Position numbers and translations under genes: made by a program. A stretch of DNA of 64,000 bases from Allolobophora icterica (Eukaryota > Annelida > Clitellata > Crassiclitellata > Lumbricidae): contig OY744605.1 in assembly GCA_963556255.1 (NCBI GenBank), positions 11,333,379 through 11,397,378 on the forward strand. Reading direction: 5' to 3'. The notes under the pieces are model-generated. The model did not search any database. It had not been told where the DNA came from and saw only the letters and a list, made by a program, of their open reading frames with translations. Positions 1-11,788 of this stretch are shown here, in pieces (the first letter of the stretch is position 1; every line of letters begins with the position of its first letter).

Positions 1-147
1 GTACAATGTGAATAGGTGAGTTTTTAATTTAGATTTGAATTGTGCTACAGATGCACGTTGACGGACTGTAGTTGGAAGACTGTTCCATTCTGTAGGTCCT
101 GAGACCGAGAAGGCACGACTACCAAACTTCCGGTTTGTGCGAAGTAC
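1..147 (-). mobile_element. LINE reverse transcriptase C-terminal end (fragment)
   Basis: On the minus strand this stretch reads in one open frame as the typical last residues of a CR1/L2/Jockey-type non-LTR ORF2: FGSRAFSVSGPTEWNSLP, then a variable part and a FKSKLKTHLF-like end. It is a 5'-truncated copy whose 3' end runs off the left edge. The family assignment rests on the conserved AFSVxGPxxWNxLP pattern; the exact clade cannot be told. Confidence 0.75.
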
Positions 148-960
148 AGTAAAATCCCCTCGCGTGGCCGATCTGAGTATTCTGGAATTGGAAGCAGAAC
201 ATGGCGTGACCATATCGGAACTATTATCTTCCTTTAACAGAACTATGCGCAACTTTCAAGTATTATGTGTTGTTCATAAATCAGTGTTTAATCTAGATGT
301 CTTTGGGGGGGTAAAGTTCCCCCAGGATTGATGTTTCCCCCCAGAGGCCGACAATATTATAATGTTGAGAGCTTTTGGGAGGCAAATCCCCCCCCAGGAT
401 ACATGGTGATATATGGTTTCCCCCCTAAAGGACTGAAGACAACTCGTTACTGTGGAGCCAAGTGGTGGCATGAACTTTCAAGTAATATTAGACACATTAC
501 TTCACATCGAAGATTTTAAAGCATGTTGAAATTGTATTTGATTGATTCCATGAGTATGTAGACAGTGCCTGGATACAGGTTACAGATAGAATAAAGATCA
601 TGATGCAGGTTACAGTTAGTATAAATAAAGGTCATGAAACTTGTTGCTTTGTTAGCAATGATGGTTGTTAGTGCTATGATTGTTATTAAGTGTTGTATCT
701 ATATGTCGGGTGTTTTTGTGTTATATTGAGCATATGATTTGATTTCGTATTATTTGGGCGACCGGCGAGATGAGTCCTACGAGACTTCTCCAGTAGCCTG
801 CCACTATATCTGTATTTATAATGCGTTATTGCTGTGATTGTTTCATTTGCTGGCGAATAAAAAACTACTTGCTTAATTACTTACTCAATATGACTCATTA
901 AAATTATCTAGGACAAGTTTAGATTCTGTTTTGCTTTCATTTTTCTTGTGTCTGTCACTA
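148..960. other. No gene seen; G/C-run rich then AT-rich spacer
   Basis: The segment 305-425 has several runs of 6-9 G or C spaced by about 40 bases and looks like a degraded repeat. The rest is AT-rich unique-looking DNA. Small open frames here overlap on both strands and show no recognisable domain. Confidence 0.4.
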
Positions 961-1480
961 CTCGCATATACATAGTGCCATTTAGAGTGTAATTTAATGT
1001 AATGTAATAATGTAATGTAATATAAACATTTGTAAAGCGCTCCTCGCAGCAGAGCTATTCAGAAGCGCTGTAAACGTGTTAGGCTTGTGCAAAAATAAAG
1101 GTCTTTAAGCATTTAAGTTTAACTGGTGAAAACGCCACAATAAGGGAGTTCAGTCCACAGTGAAGGCCATAGGTCCAGCCAAAGCAAAGGCCCGATGCTG
1201 AGTGAACGAGGTACTAACAAGTCCAATCGGTCAGTAGAACGAAGAGGGCGAGAGAAGCGTGAAGAGATTTGTTTGCTCATCAGTTCAGAAAGGTACATAG
1301 GCGCTAAGCCGAACTGGGATCTAGTGACTAGAAGGACCTTGGAATCTAATTTGAAACGGGACAGGGAGCCAGTGAAGTTCAGTTTGCATATAGGAACTGA
1401 TGTGTGAGTATCGTGGTAAATGGGCAATAAGTCTATAGCTGCACCATTTAAGACAGATTGCACATGAGACAGCCGAACAT
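961..1480 (-). mobile_element. LINE reverse transcriptase C-terminal fragment
   Basis: Minus-strand translation (with small frame breaks) gives RFKLDSKVLLVTRS, GLAPMYLSELMS, RSTDRLDLLVPRS and RAFALAGPM. This is the order seen at the end of CR1/L2/Rex-like reverse transcriptases (FKxLLLxYKALNGLAPxYLSELL, then RSxDxxLLxVPRS, then AFAVAGPxLWNxLP). The 3' end lies near 961-1070, where a 'taaagcgctcc' tail and an ATGTA-rich simple repeat occur. Stops and frameshifts show it is dead. Confidence 0.7.
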
Positions 1481-1720
1481 TACTATGTTACTGCGCGTTA
1501 TTCCGTTTGTAATTGCTTCCCATAGGCCTAGTCTGTTAGTTCTGTGTGAAAGGAGCAGCAGCCTCAGGTTCTGGTAAAGTCTTCCAGTCGGTCTGTTGGA
1601 TTCATTGCACCCATTTCTGCAACAGTATCACTGTATTAGGCGGGTTCAAGGGTCACTAACTGGTGAACTCGTGAATCGGCATCCGCAATACAGTTACGAC
1701 CACAGCGGTTTCCGTGGGTC

Positions 1721-1886
1721 CAGAGGCGCAGCCAGGCTTAAAAAGTGGACACACACCCCTCCCGTCTCCCGTCACAGTGAAATTTTCAAAAATATCGATG
1801 CGATGCCTAATTCTTGTTTGGATTTGATTTGGTGGGGGACGCACGTGCGTCCAGTCACTCGCGTCACGCTGCCGGCGACGCCCCTG
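1721..1886. mobile_element. hAT-type MITE with 8-bp target duplication
   Basis: The 166-bp element starts CAGAGGCGCAGCCAGG and ends GGCGACGCCCCTG, giving imperfect terminal inverted repeats of the CAGxGGCG type. It is flanked by the perfect 8-bp direct repeat CGTGGGTC (1713-1720 and 1887-1894), the insertion signature of hAT transposases. It has no coding capacity, so it would have been moved in trans. Confidence 0.85.
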
Positions 1887-1894
1887 CGTGGGTC

Positions 1895-2622
1895 AACAAC
1901 TTTCGTATTATCAGCTATTATTGTTGCAAACTTGCAAATTATTGCTGATACATAGGATTACATTACAATTATAGTCATATCAATTTGGCATTTCTTTTGC
2001 GTAAATATATTTAGTGCTGGCGACTTTGTCAACGCATCAGCGGGTCGCAGCCTGGACTCATAATGGCGTCCAGCAACCACGTGACTTGGCCAGCCAATGA
2101 ACATCTGGCACAGCAGTTGTCCTAACTCTTGGTAATATACGGCTCTGGGCACGCCATGTGGCGTGATCCAAGATTTTGAAACCAGTTTCAACTCATCGTA
2201 CGAATAATTAATTACCAGATGGAATAATTTTTATGCAAATAAAATAAAGAACAAAATGATGTTTGATAATGGAAGGTTTGAATACATGGATATAAATACT
2301 AAATTTTATGTGCAGTGCGTCGACTTTGGCTTTCCGATGCAGAGCAAAATGCGGATTTCTCCATCGTTAATAATGTCAAGCCTGCTTGTTTATGCAATGA
2401 ATTTCTATGCCACTATCGAAGCATTTTTTCCTAGATTTTTTAGCACGTAAAGAAAAATTCTGCGTGATGAGGCTTGGATGCACAAGATCTAGTACGATTT
2501 TGCAAATGAAATGACATGTTAAATTCTTGCAGACATCTGAATCTAACCTAAAGAAATCCGAAACCGGTTTTCAAAACATAGTCGTACCAACTTGTTTAAG
2601 CAATCAACGATTCAACGTTGTT
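1895..2622 (+). promoter_or_regulatory. Upstream region of the CCDC15-like gene
   Basis: This interval holds no recognisable coding exon and directly precedes the first coding exon. An AG acceptor-like site at about 2533 (ttcttgcag) precedes an open frame that runs into the start codon, so part of it may be 5' UTR exon. No sharp core-promoter motif was recognised. Confidence 0.3.
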
Positions 2623-3505
2623 ATGGTTAAAATGGCGACGCAGAGCAGAGTGAAGATTCGTTCGGGAAATAGTTTGACTAAACTAGCGGATAAAATGGCT
2701 GCTCGCAATCAGGAAATCCGACCAGTTGGAGCGTGGGCACAACCGGCTACTTATTTCTGCCTTGATGCAGCTGTAAGACTTGGGAGAGTCAAAATCACGT
2801 TTTATCGCTCAATCGGTGTTGGTTGTTAAGTTGGAATTCATTTCCGTTTGTGGTTGCAGCTGCAGTAATGGAAATAGTTATAAGAAGACTGATTGCTTAT
2901 TATGACTCTTAGAAGTGTATTAGCCTATTGTCCCAGGTTCTATACGTACGGGGCGGGCGTTGTTTGGACTTGCATAATGACAAATGATGTGACAGTGTCA
3001 GTGACAGTTATGATAATGATGTTGAGAATGAACGTGGTGGTAAGCTAAACTGACTAATGATGATGACGAAGATGTTGACAACTATGATGATGATTATGAC
3101 TGATCATGATAAAAATCTTGGTTATGTTAACCATGATAATGGAAATGACAGCAATATAGATGATGATAGTGCAGTACTGGCAGTGATACAATGTGGCACT
3201 GGTGATAATAATCAAATTGTTGCTGCAGGAGTCAGCATCAAGAGAAGAGGCACGTCTGCAAGAATTACAGGCGCAGAAAACGGCACGTTTGCAGAACTTC
3301 CAAGACGAGGTGCGGCAGAGAGTGCAGGCAATGAACAAACTTAAACGTCAACAGCAGCTCGATAAATCATTTAAAGCTGTAAGCGACCGTAAATGTTTCG
3401 TGCTGTCTTCCATTTTACTGTATGCATCATATTTCATGAACTTTATGAATGTTTCGTTACTTAATCTAATCTAGTCTAATGACTGCTATAGCGCCATTAT
3501 AATCC

Positions 3506-3538
<33 letters not shown>

Positions 3539-6500
3539 TTATAGTGCTGCAATCATATAATGAATAATGCATAAATCGATGGCACTTCAAGTGGAAAAAG
3601 ACAGCATATAAAACAGTCATAAAATTCAAGACGTCTATTGCAGTATACCATGAAGGTTATAGCTAACACATGTTGACTTATTGGATTTCAACCTGGCTTT
3701 TCTAATGGATTAAATCAAAGCTGTCTGCATTTCTTTGATGTCCAAAAACTAAGTCTTAGGAACAGTTTTCGTTAAAAGAAAACCGGTGAGGCGGTTATGG
3801 GGTCAGGTTAAGTTCTAAGTCACGATCCAAGGATCAGGCAGGCAGCTAAACAGACGGATGGAGTCTGGAATTAGAGTGGCGATAATTTAGATAATTGTAA
3901 TTGTAATTAGTAAGTTCAAGGCATCAACTGATATATCACCAAAACCAAGCCGTAATCAGATCAATATCCAAAAGATCAGTCCGCAAGATCGGAGAGATGG
4001 AATCGGTATAGGATGTTGTGAGAAGTACTGTTTTCAGTTTTGATTGAATGGCTTGTATAGAGGTGGTGGGTGAGCTTACAGAATGGGTCATATAGTTGCT
4101 GTGGTCCTAGCAAGAGTTTATTCCAAGGAGGTGAAGCAGCTTGAGTTATAGAGCTGTTACTGAATTGTAAAGATGACCTGTCTGAAGGGCAGAGTAGTTG
4201 TAAGGACAGTGGAAGAGGAGGAGATGGATGAGGTTGGTATGTGGTTGAGATGTGGTTGGTATGTGGTATGTAGTTGGTATGTGATTGTGGTTGAAAATGC
4301 AGTGATTTTGCTAACATAGCAGAACACTGCTGTGCTGTTTTAAGGAGATTTAATAGTAATAATAACTTGGAAATTTTGCCAATAACTTAAAGTTAATGTC
4401 TATGCCTTGCTTGCTTTCTTTAACAAGTTTTGTTTACTTGAAAAATACGGTTTGTTGTTGAGACCTGCCGTGCTTGATTTTAGGTTCTAAACGAACAGAA
4501 TATCATCAGTCAGAGCTCCACTGCAGCAGAAAAGTCAAGTCTAAAGAGAAACTACTGCACTGTGAGACCAGAGTCAGACCTAACCATCAGACAAGGCAAG
4601 TTGAGAAGTCGGCTGGGGAGCTAGGTAAAAGCAAGATATCAAGCAAACGTTTAGCCTACACCTCAAAATTCACTGTAATTCATTGACTTAACTCCATAAA
4701 TTATTATGAATTTAGAAGCAAGGGGTAACCTGATGATGTGAGGTTAGAGCAAAGGAGCAGAGAGAGGGTGTCTCCTTCTATCCCTACAACTACACTAAGC
4801 ACTACTTATAATCTCTAATACAAAATAATGTGGCCTAATTCTACATATAAGCAGAATGTTAATTTATTTTTGATTCCTATTAACTATTCTATAAGAATCA
4901 CATAAATGTTACAGTTTTCCAAATTATAATTAATGGATGTTACATCAACTGTCATCACATTAAAGGCTTAACTTCAACTTAAAATATTAAGACAATGGTC
5001 CACCTGTTTAGTACAGGGAATTCACAATTTATTATTCATAACAGAGACCATTGCTGCTTTGACTTCACAGTTGAATGCAAATTTTCTATGTTTTGTCTTT
5101 TCTGCATGTTTAGGAAAGGGTGGTTTAGAAGATGGTCATCAGGAACAGTTCCTGGAACAGATGAAGCAGGTCAGAAAATGCTCTATTGTTATTCAGTAAG
5201 CATTGTTTACTATCGTCAATTAGACCACAGTTACAACGATACAATAATTTCCAGTCAAGATCAGAACAACAACTTCTATGTGACATGTTGTCCGATTGAT
5301 TCAGCACTCGTCTTATAGCTCCGTACGCAGGTATGATTGTTCCCTGCCACTCAGTAGTTTGGGCAGTGGTGCTACATAAATTGATTAATGTGATATATAA
5401 TAAATGATCTGAGAATTTTTATAGCACCGCTATAATAATGCTCAAGTCATCAGTCGACGGTTGCTAGTAAGCAAAGTCTTTTGTGCGACCAAATTTAGTG
5501 TAAGTCCAGTTGAATGCCAAGAGACAACTCTGAGAAGATGCAGAAACAGCTTTTAGGGAGGATTGACTACGGAAAGAGATGAGTTAGCTGAGATCTGAAG
5601 GTCTTTGCAGGGCAAACATTTTTGGAAGAGCAATACAGTACAATGCAATTACTGTAGGGACCTTGTCCAAGTCTATGATGCACAGATAATTAATGCACAA
5701 GTAATTAATGCACAGGTACTTAATGCCCAGGTACTTTATGCACAGGTAATTAATGCTCAGGTACTTAATGCACAGGTAATTAATGCACAGGTAATTAATG
5801 CACCAGTAAGTAATGCACAGCTACTTAATAGACCTAAATATTTGTATAGCACCTTCTAAGTAGCTCTTGGATGTGCTATAAATGATTGAATGCATTAGAA
5901 TTTAATGTATTGTTTTTTGATGGTGTTATATAAAAAAAATAAGTAATTATGATAGTCATTCTGTGATGCTGTGGTTTATTATTCAGGTTCATGAGCTGAA
6001 CAATCGTGCCAGAAAATCGTTAGCAACGAAGCAGATATTGTCTGAGAATTTTGAGCATGATGACCTGCCTGGTGGAGTCTGGCGTACTGGTCCTACTCTT
6101 GATGTAGGTATTATTGATTTGGCAGAGTACTTTGATTCGGTTGAAGCCTCTTTAACTAAAAGATGGTTTTGCAGTGAGAATTTGTCTGCAGAAGTAATTC
6201 TATAGATTTTACAGCTTCCTCCTTTATGCTTCAACTCAAGGTCCAAACTTTTCTAGCTCAAGAAATATTGGTTTTGCAGTGAGAATTTGTCTGCAGAAGT
6301 ACTTCTATAGATTTTACAGCTTCCTCCTTTATGCTTCATCTCAAGGTCCAAACTTTTCTAGCTCAAGAAATATTTTTGGCTAGCAGTACTTTGAGCTAGA
6401 CTTGAGAAACAGCCACTGGTATCAAATGTTAATCAATCAATCAATCAATATTTGTTTATTGCAATAATTCCGGTTGACAAACGCAGCAGGATTGAGTTAA

Positions 6501-9500
6501 CAGGTCAATGATTTAAGTTTTTAGTTTTGACAGTTGAGGATGACCATTCCTCCTCTTCATTGCCTGATACTCCCACCGACAGTTTTTGGGTCATTGTACT
6601 CATTTTATAGCCAATTGTTCGTGGGGTCCAAGTGCAACAGCAGACTCGAAAGAGATTTCTGTCCTGGCAGGGATATGAACCACTGACCTTGCAACTGACA
6701 GCCCAGCACGCTAACCACTAGGCTTCCATGTATCCCCTGATTATTATTGTTATGAATTTATTATCTGTTAACCAAACATCAAGCGATGGTGGTAAGCAAT
6801 TATGAGTGAAGAACTTGCTCAAGGTCCTTACACAGTAACCATCTCAGAGGAAGAGGCTTGTGCCATACTCTCCTTGTTGCAAGGTGAACCCTCTAACCAA
6901 TCAACTAACTTGTCTCAGTGATGCATGTTATAAGGAGGTCCGAGTGCTTGTATTCTTGTTAAGAAAGTGTTTTCCATCTTCTGTCTTGCTCTAGCATCCT
7001 GTCTCGAGGAATATCTTAGAAGATCACTGCGGACGTGTTGTGATGGTAGAAGACAGTTTGCCAATGACTGATGATGACCGGACAGGTAAGCCACATCCAC
7101 CTAGGGTGTTGTTTTGACAGGTACTTTAAAGGCACTATATTAAGAGTCGTGATACTTGCATACATACATAAATATATGCCGTCATACATACATAAAGCTG
7201 GAGCATTATAAGGAGTTTCAGGTGTTTGATCGATACACATATCATTGTTTGAGAATCTCAAGGCTTTCAAACATGGCAGTATATCGGAACTAAGAGGACG
7301 TGACTTAAATTTAATCTGTTGGTTTAACGTAGTACATGTACCAAATATTTTCAATCATGTTTGGACTTGGCATGTGATGTTATCCTGAGCTTAGTTTCTT
7401 TTGAACTGTGCAGTCACTCAGAAGGGTCTGAGCTTACCTTCCATTGTTGGTGTTGTTGATTGATCTGTTGTTGATCTGTTGTTGATTTATTATGGTACAT
7501 GAGCGATTGCATTACCAGATGTTTTATGATTGATTGATTGATTGACATGCCATTAATCTGTTGTTGATTTATTATGGTACATGAGTGATTGCATTACCAG
7601 ATGTTTTCTGTCATGTTCTGACTGATCATGTAATGTTAAGTATGGTTTTTCTTTGAACTTTGCAGTTCAGAAGCCCGTTGTTCAATTTAACATTGAGCCA
7701 TCAAAAGAGCCGAGTCGCGTGCAGAGAATTTCTAGAAAAAGTGGTAATTTACAAATGTTGCAAATATGGTAGTAATTAATTAATATATTTCATTATCTGT
7801 GTAACGAGGGCATTGACTTTTTTCCATCCGAACATATGGTGTACTGAGTTGACACCTGTCAATAATCATAGCTCGTTCCAAGCAGAGTTTTGTGCACAGC
7901 CAATATTTTAAGTTGACATGTGTTTATTACACACAATGGTAGGGTTCTAGGGCAATAACCCCTAGGAAAAATACCCCATGCAATAACCCACCTGGTGGTT
8001 ATTGACTGGTGGTTATTATCCTGATACCAATGGAAGGTAAGGTCAGCAGCAGCCATAAGATGCTGTAAGCCTTTACAAACTTTGGATGCTACTACTGACA
8101 GCCCAGTGTTTTCAAATTAATGTGGTTCTAGCTATAGGTGCATTAGAACCATTTAGGGCCAAGCATAAGCCATGGTTAGACTAGGAACGCTCCTGAGTAG
8201 ATAACCTTGAAGGGGCGCTATATAAAAGCTCAATAATAATAATCAGGGCTTTTTTTCAGCCGGAACGAGCCGGAACGCCGTTCCGGCACCTTTTTCAGCT
8301 ACTAAAAAATAATTTATTTAGTATAATAATAAAAACAAATATTTAGTTATTTTAATTTAATTTAAGTGTTTTTGAACTGTTTTCAGTGTTTATTGAGACC
8401 CCTCCCAACCCCCAACCCCGTTTTTCTCGTGATTTTAGTCCGCCCATAATTGTTGCGTTCCGGAACCTATTGTTCCGTTCCGGAACCTATTTTTCTAGAA
8501 AAAAAAGCACTGATAATAATAATAACATACAGAGAGTGTTAATTTCTCGAAACTCGTTCTAATGCAAAAAAGACAGAAATAGAAGAAGAAGATAATCGAG
8601 GTGATAGTAATAAATAAAAATATGTCAAATTGGATCTAATTGTTGTTTTCTGTTAATTAGCGAGTGCAATAAGCGGAACAGAGGTCGATCGTGTGCCACA
8701 CGCTCCCAACATCTATCCGGGTGTTCAGAACGAGGAGGAGCGAGCACGTTCCCAGCAACAGCGAGCAAGTTACCGTCGCCTTTTCATGGACATCGAGCGA
8801 GAACAAGTGAAGGAAAATCTGCGGCAGAAGGATCACCGGAAAAAGATGGCCCTGTATGTTACAAACCCAGTTTGTTTGGTTTTCCACGTCAGCTGCACTC
8901 TTGTTTGCATGAATGTTTGTGTGTACGCATGTAAGTGTGTGTACCAGTATATGCTTGTGTTTGTGTAATTGTCTATTTCTGTATGTATATATTTATTTAC
9001 TGTATGTAATATGTATGTGTATGCGTGTACAATGTGTGTGTGTATCTGTGTTTTTATGTATTTTATTCCTATTAAATCTGCTTATTGTAAACATCATTCA
9101 GCTGAGACTAATCACTGGCAAACTTAATGACACATTTAATGTCATTATGAAGTTTAAGTTAATTAAACTTAATCAATTGAAGGATTCTGGCAAAGCAGTA
9201 CTTCTCATATCTCTTAATATATGGTAAGTGCTGCATTCAATAAATTTAAATTTAATTAAAAACTACGAACAACATGATAATAAATATATATAATTCTAAT
9301 GATAAAGTTCAAACTTTTGAAAATTAAAATATTAGGGGTGGTAAAAAACTTGACCCGGGGTAGCTGATTGTTCAGCCTCTGCATTGATTGATGTATAAGA
9401 TAGTATCATAGTTTCAGACTAACACTAGCAATGTCTTTGACTTGCAGTTTGAAAAAAGCGAAGGAGATGGAGAGATTGCGCATCGAACAGCTGACTCTTC

Positions 9501-11788
9501 AGTGCACCGAACCCGTTGACCCCATAACGGGTCAGACGCAGGAGGAGAGCGAAGCCATCGATATGATGCAGAAGGAGGTGTCACAGCTCAGCCTGGATGA
9601 ACAGGAAAAGTGGAAGCAGAAGAGCAGGGAGGTTGAAAGGTAAAGTTGGTCATCTACGAGAAAAGTCTCCATGCATAAGACTTTTTGGTGACACGACAAA
9701 TCCATAACTGTTCAACCAACAGCTCCACATAATGCAAACTATCTGTTATACATTGTACACAGTTGGACTGCCACATCAGTTGTGTACCATTATTTAGCTC
9801 CTTTATAATAGCACGTAAGAGATCCACTGATTGTGAGGTCCTCAGTGACCAAGTCAGACTATGTGCTGTCTACAAAGAGCATGTTTCTCAGTGGTTGTGA
9901 AGTCACTGTTACTTGGTGGCCAGTTAATAACTTCTGATTGTTTTGGATTCCGTCCAAATATTTAAGTTAAAAGTACATTTTTAAAGCGTCACTTTTGGCA
10001 AACTCTCTGGACCTAACAGCACCAATGACAGATGGGTATGATAAGCTTGGCCGAGTTTCTTCTCTTCAACAGAACATTTGTGTTACAAGAATAATAAATA
10101 AAATAATGCATTGTATTATTGAGTAATTGCGGTATATAGCAAATGTACTGTTCTTATTATGTTTCTGCAAATGTTCGATTAGATGGATTTAGATCTGAAA
10201 CATAGGGGTCAGCCGGGTAGACATTTTCAACCGAGTACCGAATCCGACTATTTGGATATACTATTTGCCGGATCCGGGTACGAACCGAGTACCATTTATT
10301 CCATATGCGAAGCTTCACATGTTCATGTAATGAAAAATTATCGAAATAAATTTCTGTACTTTTAATAGCTGATTACTACATTTTGAATTTTAGAAATAAA
10401 TAATCAGTGAAATGGACTTGACTTCCGTTCTGGACTTGTACTTTTCTTGTTCAAAATGACTATTCTAGATGAAGCTCAAAGCTGATATAATGAGCCTACA
10501 AATTCCGGCACGTGAGGCAGACGAGCAACTATTTGTGTGTACAGTATTTGCCGAGGCGAATACTTCCGAATAGTGCCGAAAAACGGGATATTCGGCCGAG
10601 GCAAATGTCCGAGGCGATTTCCGGCTGACCCCTACTGAAACATGGCATCTGAAACCGGATGACTTTCATGGCAGAGTATTGCTTATGTAGGCTTCTTTAC
10701 GTGATGCGACAACCGATTGATGCTTTGCGCGTTACTGAAGTCATTAGATTAGATATAGATTAAGAACCGCTTTGTGCATGGGTAGTTAGTTACTGACCAG
10801 ACACTTAATATAGAACCTTTTAGTACCTCGCACAAAATGCTGTAAACGTTGACTTAGTAGAAGTCAGAGCCATGAAGACAGAGACATAATGTGACAAAGA
10901 TCGAGTATATTCAGTCAGGCACTGTGCAAGTGTCTAGTTGCATACAATACATAACAAGTGTCTGATTATGCAAATGCAGGTTTTTGAATGCCCTGAAGAG
11001 AAGTCTCAAGGAGAAGATGGAGAAAGCGAACATTGAACTGCCACAGCTGTGTTCCTGTGGAACGTCTCTTTGGGACACCAGTCCGGAAACCTGTGCCAAC
11101 AACTGCGCCTTCTATCGAAATCCCAAAGGTTGGTTCACTTATTTATGCATGGCCACTTGTGACAACATATTTCGGTAAAGAATGCCTGACAATGCCAGAT
11201 GTGGACAGACAACAAATGTGCTGAGCCATTGTATAAAATTATACAGGGTGCTGAAAAAGATATCTTGAAATAAATGAAAGTGGTGACATTACCAGTTATC
11301 TGAACATATTCTGTATACCCGTGAATATTTCTTCATACTGTACTCTAACACCAGTTAACCTAGTGAGGGCAGTGCTTTGTCAAGTACTTTAGAGGCTTTG
11401 TGTTAAGCGTTTAGGCAGTCCATCCAACCGAGCATCAGTCCGTCCATCCGACTGTCCATTTGACCGTCGGTCCATTCGTCCGACTGTCTGTACACCCAAT
11501 TGTAAATGCCAATATTTAGCACTACACTGCAGTTCTTATATGACACGTTAACCAAAATGGTGTGTTAAATTAATAGCTGTGGGGGACATGACACCACTTT
11601 GTGCAAGTGGAACAACGCGTTATAAAGCGCTGCATGAATAGTGTTAGTCAGAGAATTTCAATTGTATATTAGTGATTGCATTTAGCTTGCCTTGTGAGTT
11701 CACTGTATCCTATGAGTAATTGATGCGTCTTCTTTCAGGTTATGCTCGAGCATTACAGTCGCTGTTAGCATCCTGTGAAGCAGTTTGA
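2623..11788 (+). CDS. CCDC15: CCDC15-like coiled-coil protein (complete, 11 coding exons)
   Basis: Joined exons: 2623-2772, 3229-3378, 4484-4595, 5114-5169, 5987-6103, 6995-7085, 7666-7743, 8661-8853, 9448-9639, 10980-11128, 11739-11788. All phases match and give 445 aa. The start at 2623 is the first ATG of the open frame. Residues 28-38 (RNQEIRPVGAW) match the AERNQxIxPVGAW signature near the N-terminus of vertebrate CCDC15. Exon 2 is a basic Glu/Gln-rich coiled coil, and exons 8-9 form further charged helices. The C-terminus has C404, C406, C418 and C422 in LCSCGTSLWDTSPETCANNC. Vertebrate CCDC15 is reported as a centriole inner-scaffold protein needed for centriole integrity and ciliogenesis. 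This version is about half the human length, mainly through a short middle. Intron 3 uses a GC donor (AAG/GCAAGT at 4596). The family call rests on the N- and C-terminal signatures recalled from knowledge, not on a search. Confidence 0.83.
3507..3534. repeat. (AAT)n microsatellite
   Basis: About nine uninterrupted AAT units in intron 2 of the CCDC15-like gene, next to an 'atagtgctgcaatcat' sequence typical of LINE/SINE tails here. Confidence 0.85.
5670..5830 (+). repeat. 15-bp minisatellite of splice-donor-like units
   Basis: About eleven 15-bp units of the form GTAATTAATGCACAG (variant GTACTTAATG). Each junction reads CAG/GTAATT or CAG/GTACTT, close to a 5' splice-site consensus. It lies in intron 4 of the CCDC15-like gene, between exons 5114-5169 and 5987-6103. 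Because 15 is a multiple of three, the array reads as an open pentapeptide repeat (AQVIN/AQVLN), but no splice context supports coding use. Confidence 0.8.
6165..6374. repeat. 105-bp tandem duplication
   Basis: Two nearly identical copies (6165-6269 and 6270-6374) differ at only a few positions. They lie in intron 5 of the CCDC15-like gene, just downstream of the exon ending at 6103. The high identity suggests a recent duplication. Confidence 0.85.
6540..6735 (-). mobile_element. tRNA-derived SINE (minus strand)
   Basis: The reverse strand carries an A-box-like TAGTGGTTAGCGTGC and a B-box-like GGTCAGTGGTTCATATCCC in tRNA order, followed by a non-tRNA body. A related copy lies at 51960-52115. 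It is in an intron of the CCDC15-like gene. Confidence 0.6.
7476..7612. repeat. 82-bp period imperfect duplication with TGAT tract
   Basis: The segment starting CTGTTGTTGATTTATTATGG at 7476 recurs at 7558 with the same following sequence. The copies are separated by a (TTGA)n tract. Confidence 0.7.
8100..8243 (+). mobile_element. LINE 3' tail fragment
   Basis: It ends with the stereotyped tail seen at many sites in this window: a GAACGCTCCTGAGTAG block, an 'accttgaaggggcgctatataaa' block, and a short AAT-repeat end. The coding part is too decayed to read. A hAT-type MITE then inserted into the AAT tail. Confidence 0.55.
8244..8512. mobile_element. hAT-type MITE with 8-bp target duplication
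   Basis: The 269-bp element begins CAGGGCTTTTTTTCAG and ends in the inverted counterpart (CTAGAAAAAAAAGCACTG). ATAATAAT flanks it on both sides (8236-8243 and 8513-8520). The insertion is in a simple AAT repeat, so the duplication alone is weak, but the terminal repeats and internal CCGGAACG direct repeats make the call solid. Confidence 0.85.
10203..10634. mobile_element. hAT-type MITE with TAGGGGTCAGCC termini
   Basis: The 432-bp element has terminal inverted repeats TAGGGGTCAGCCGG and CCGGCTGACCCCTA. It is flanked by a perfect 8-bp duplication CTGAAACA (10195-10202 and 10635-10642). The internal ends are rich in CCGAG/CCGAA motifs. It sits in intron 9 of the CCDC15-like gene. The small open frame inside is not a gene. 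Confidence 0.9.
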
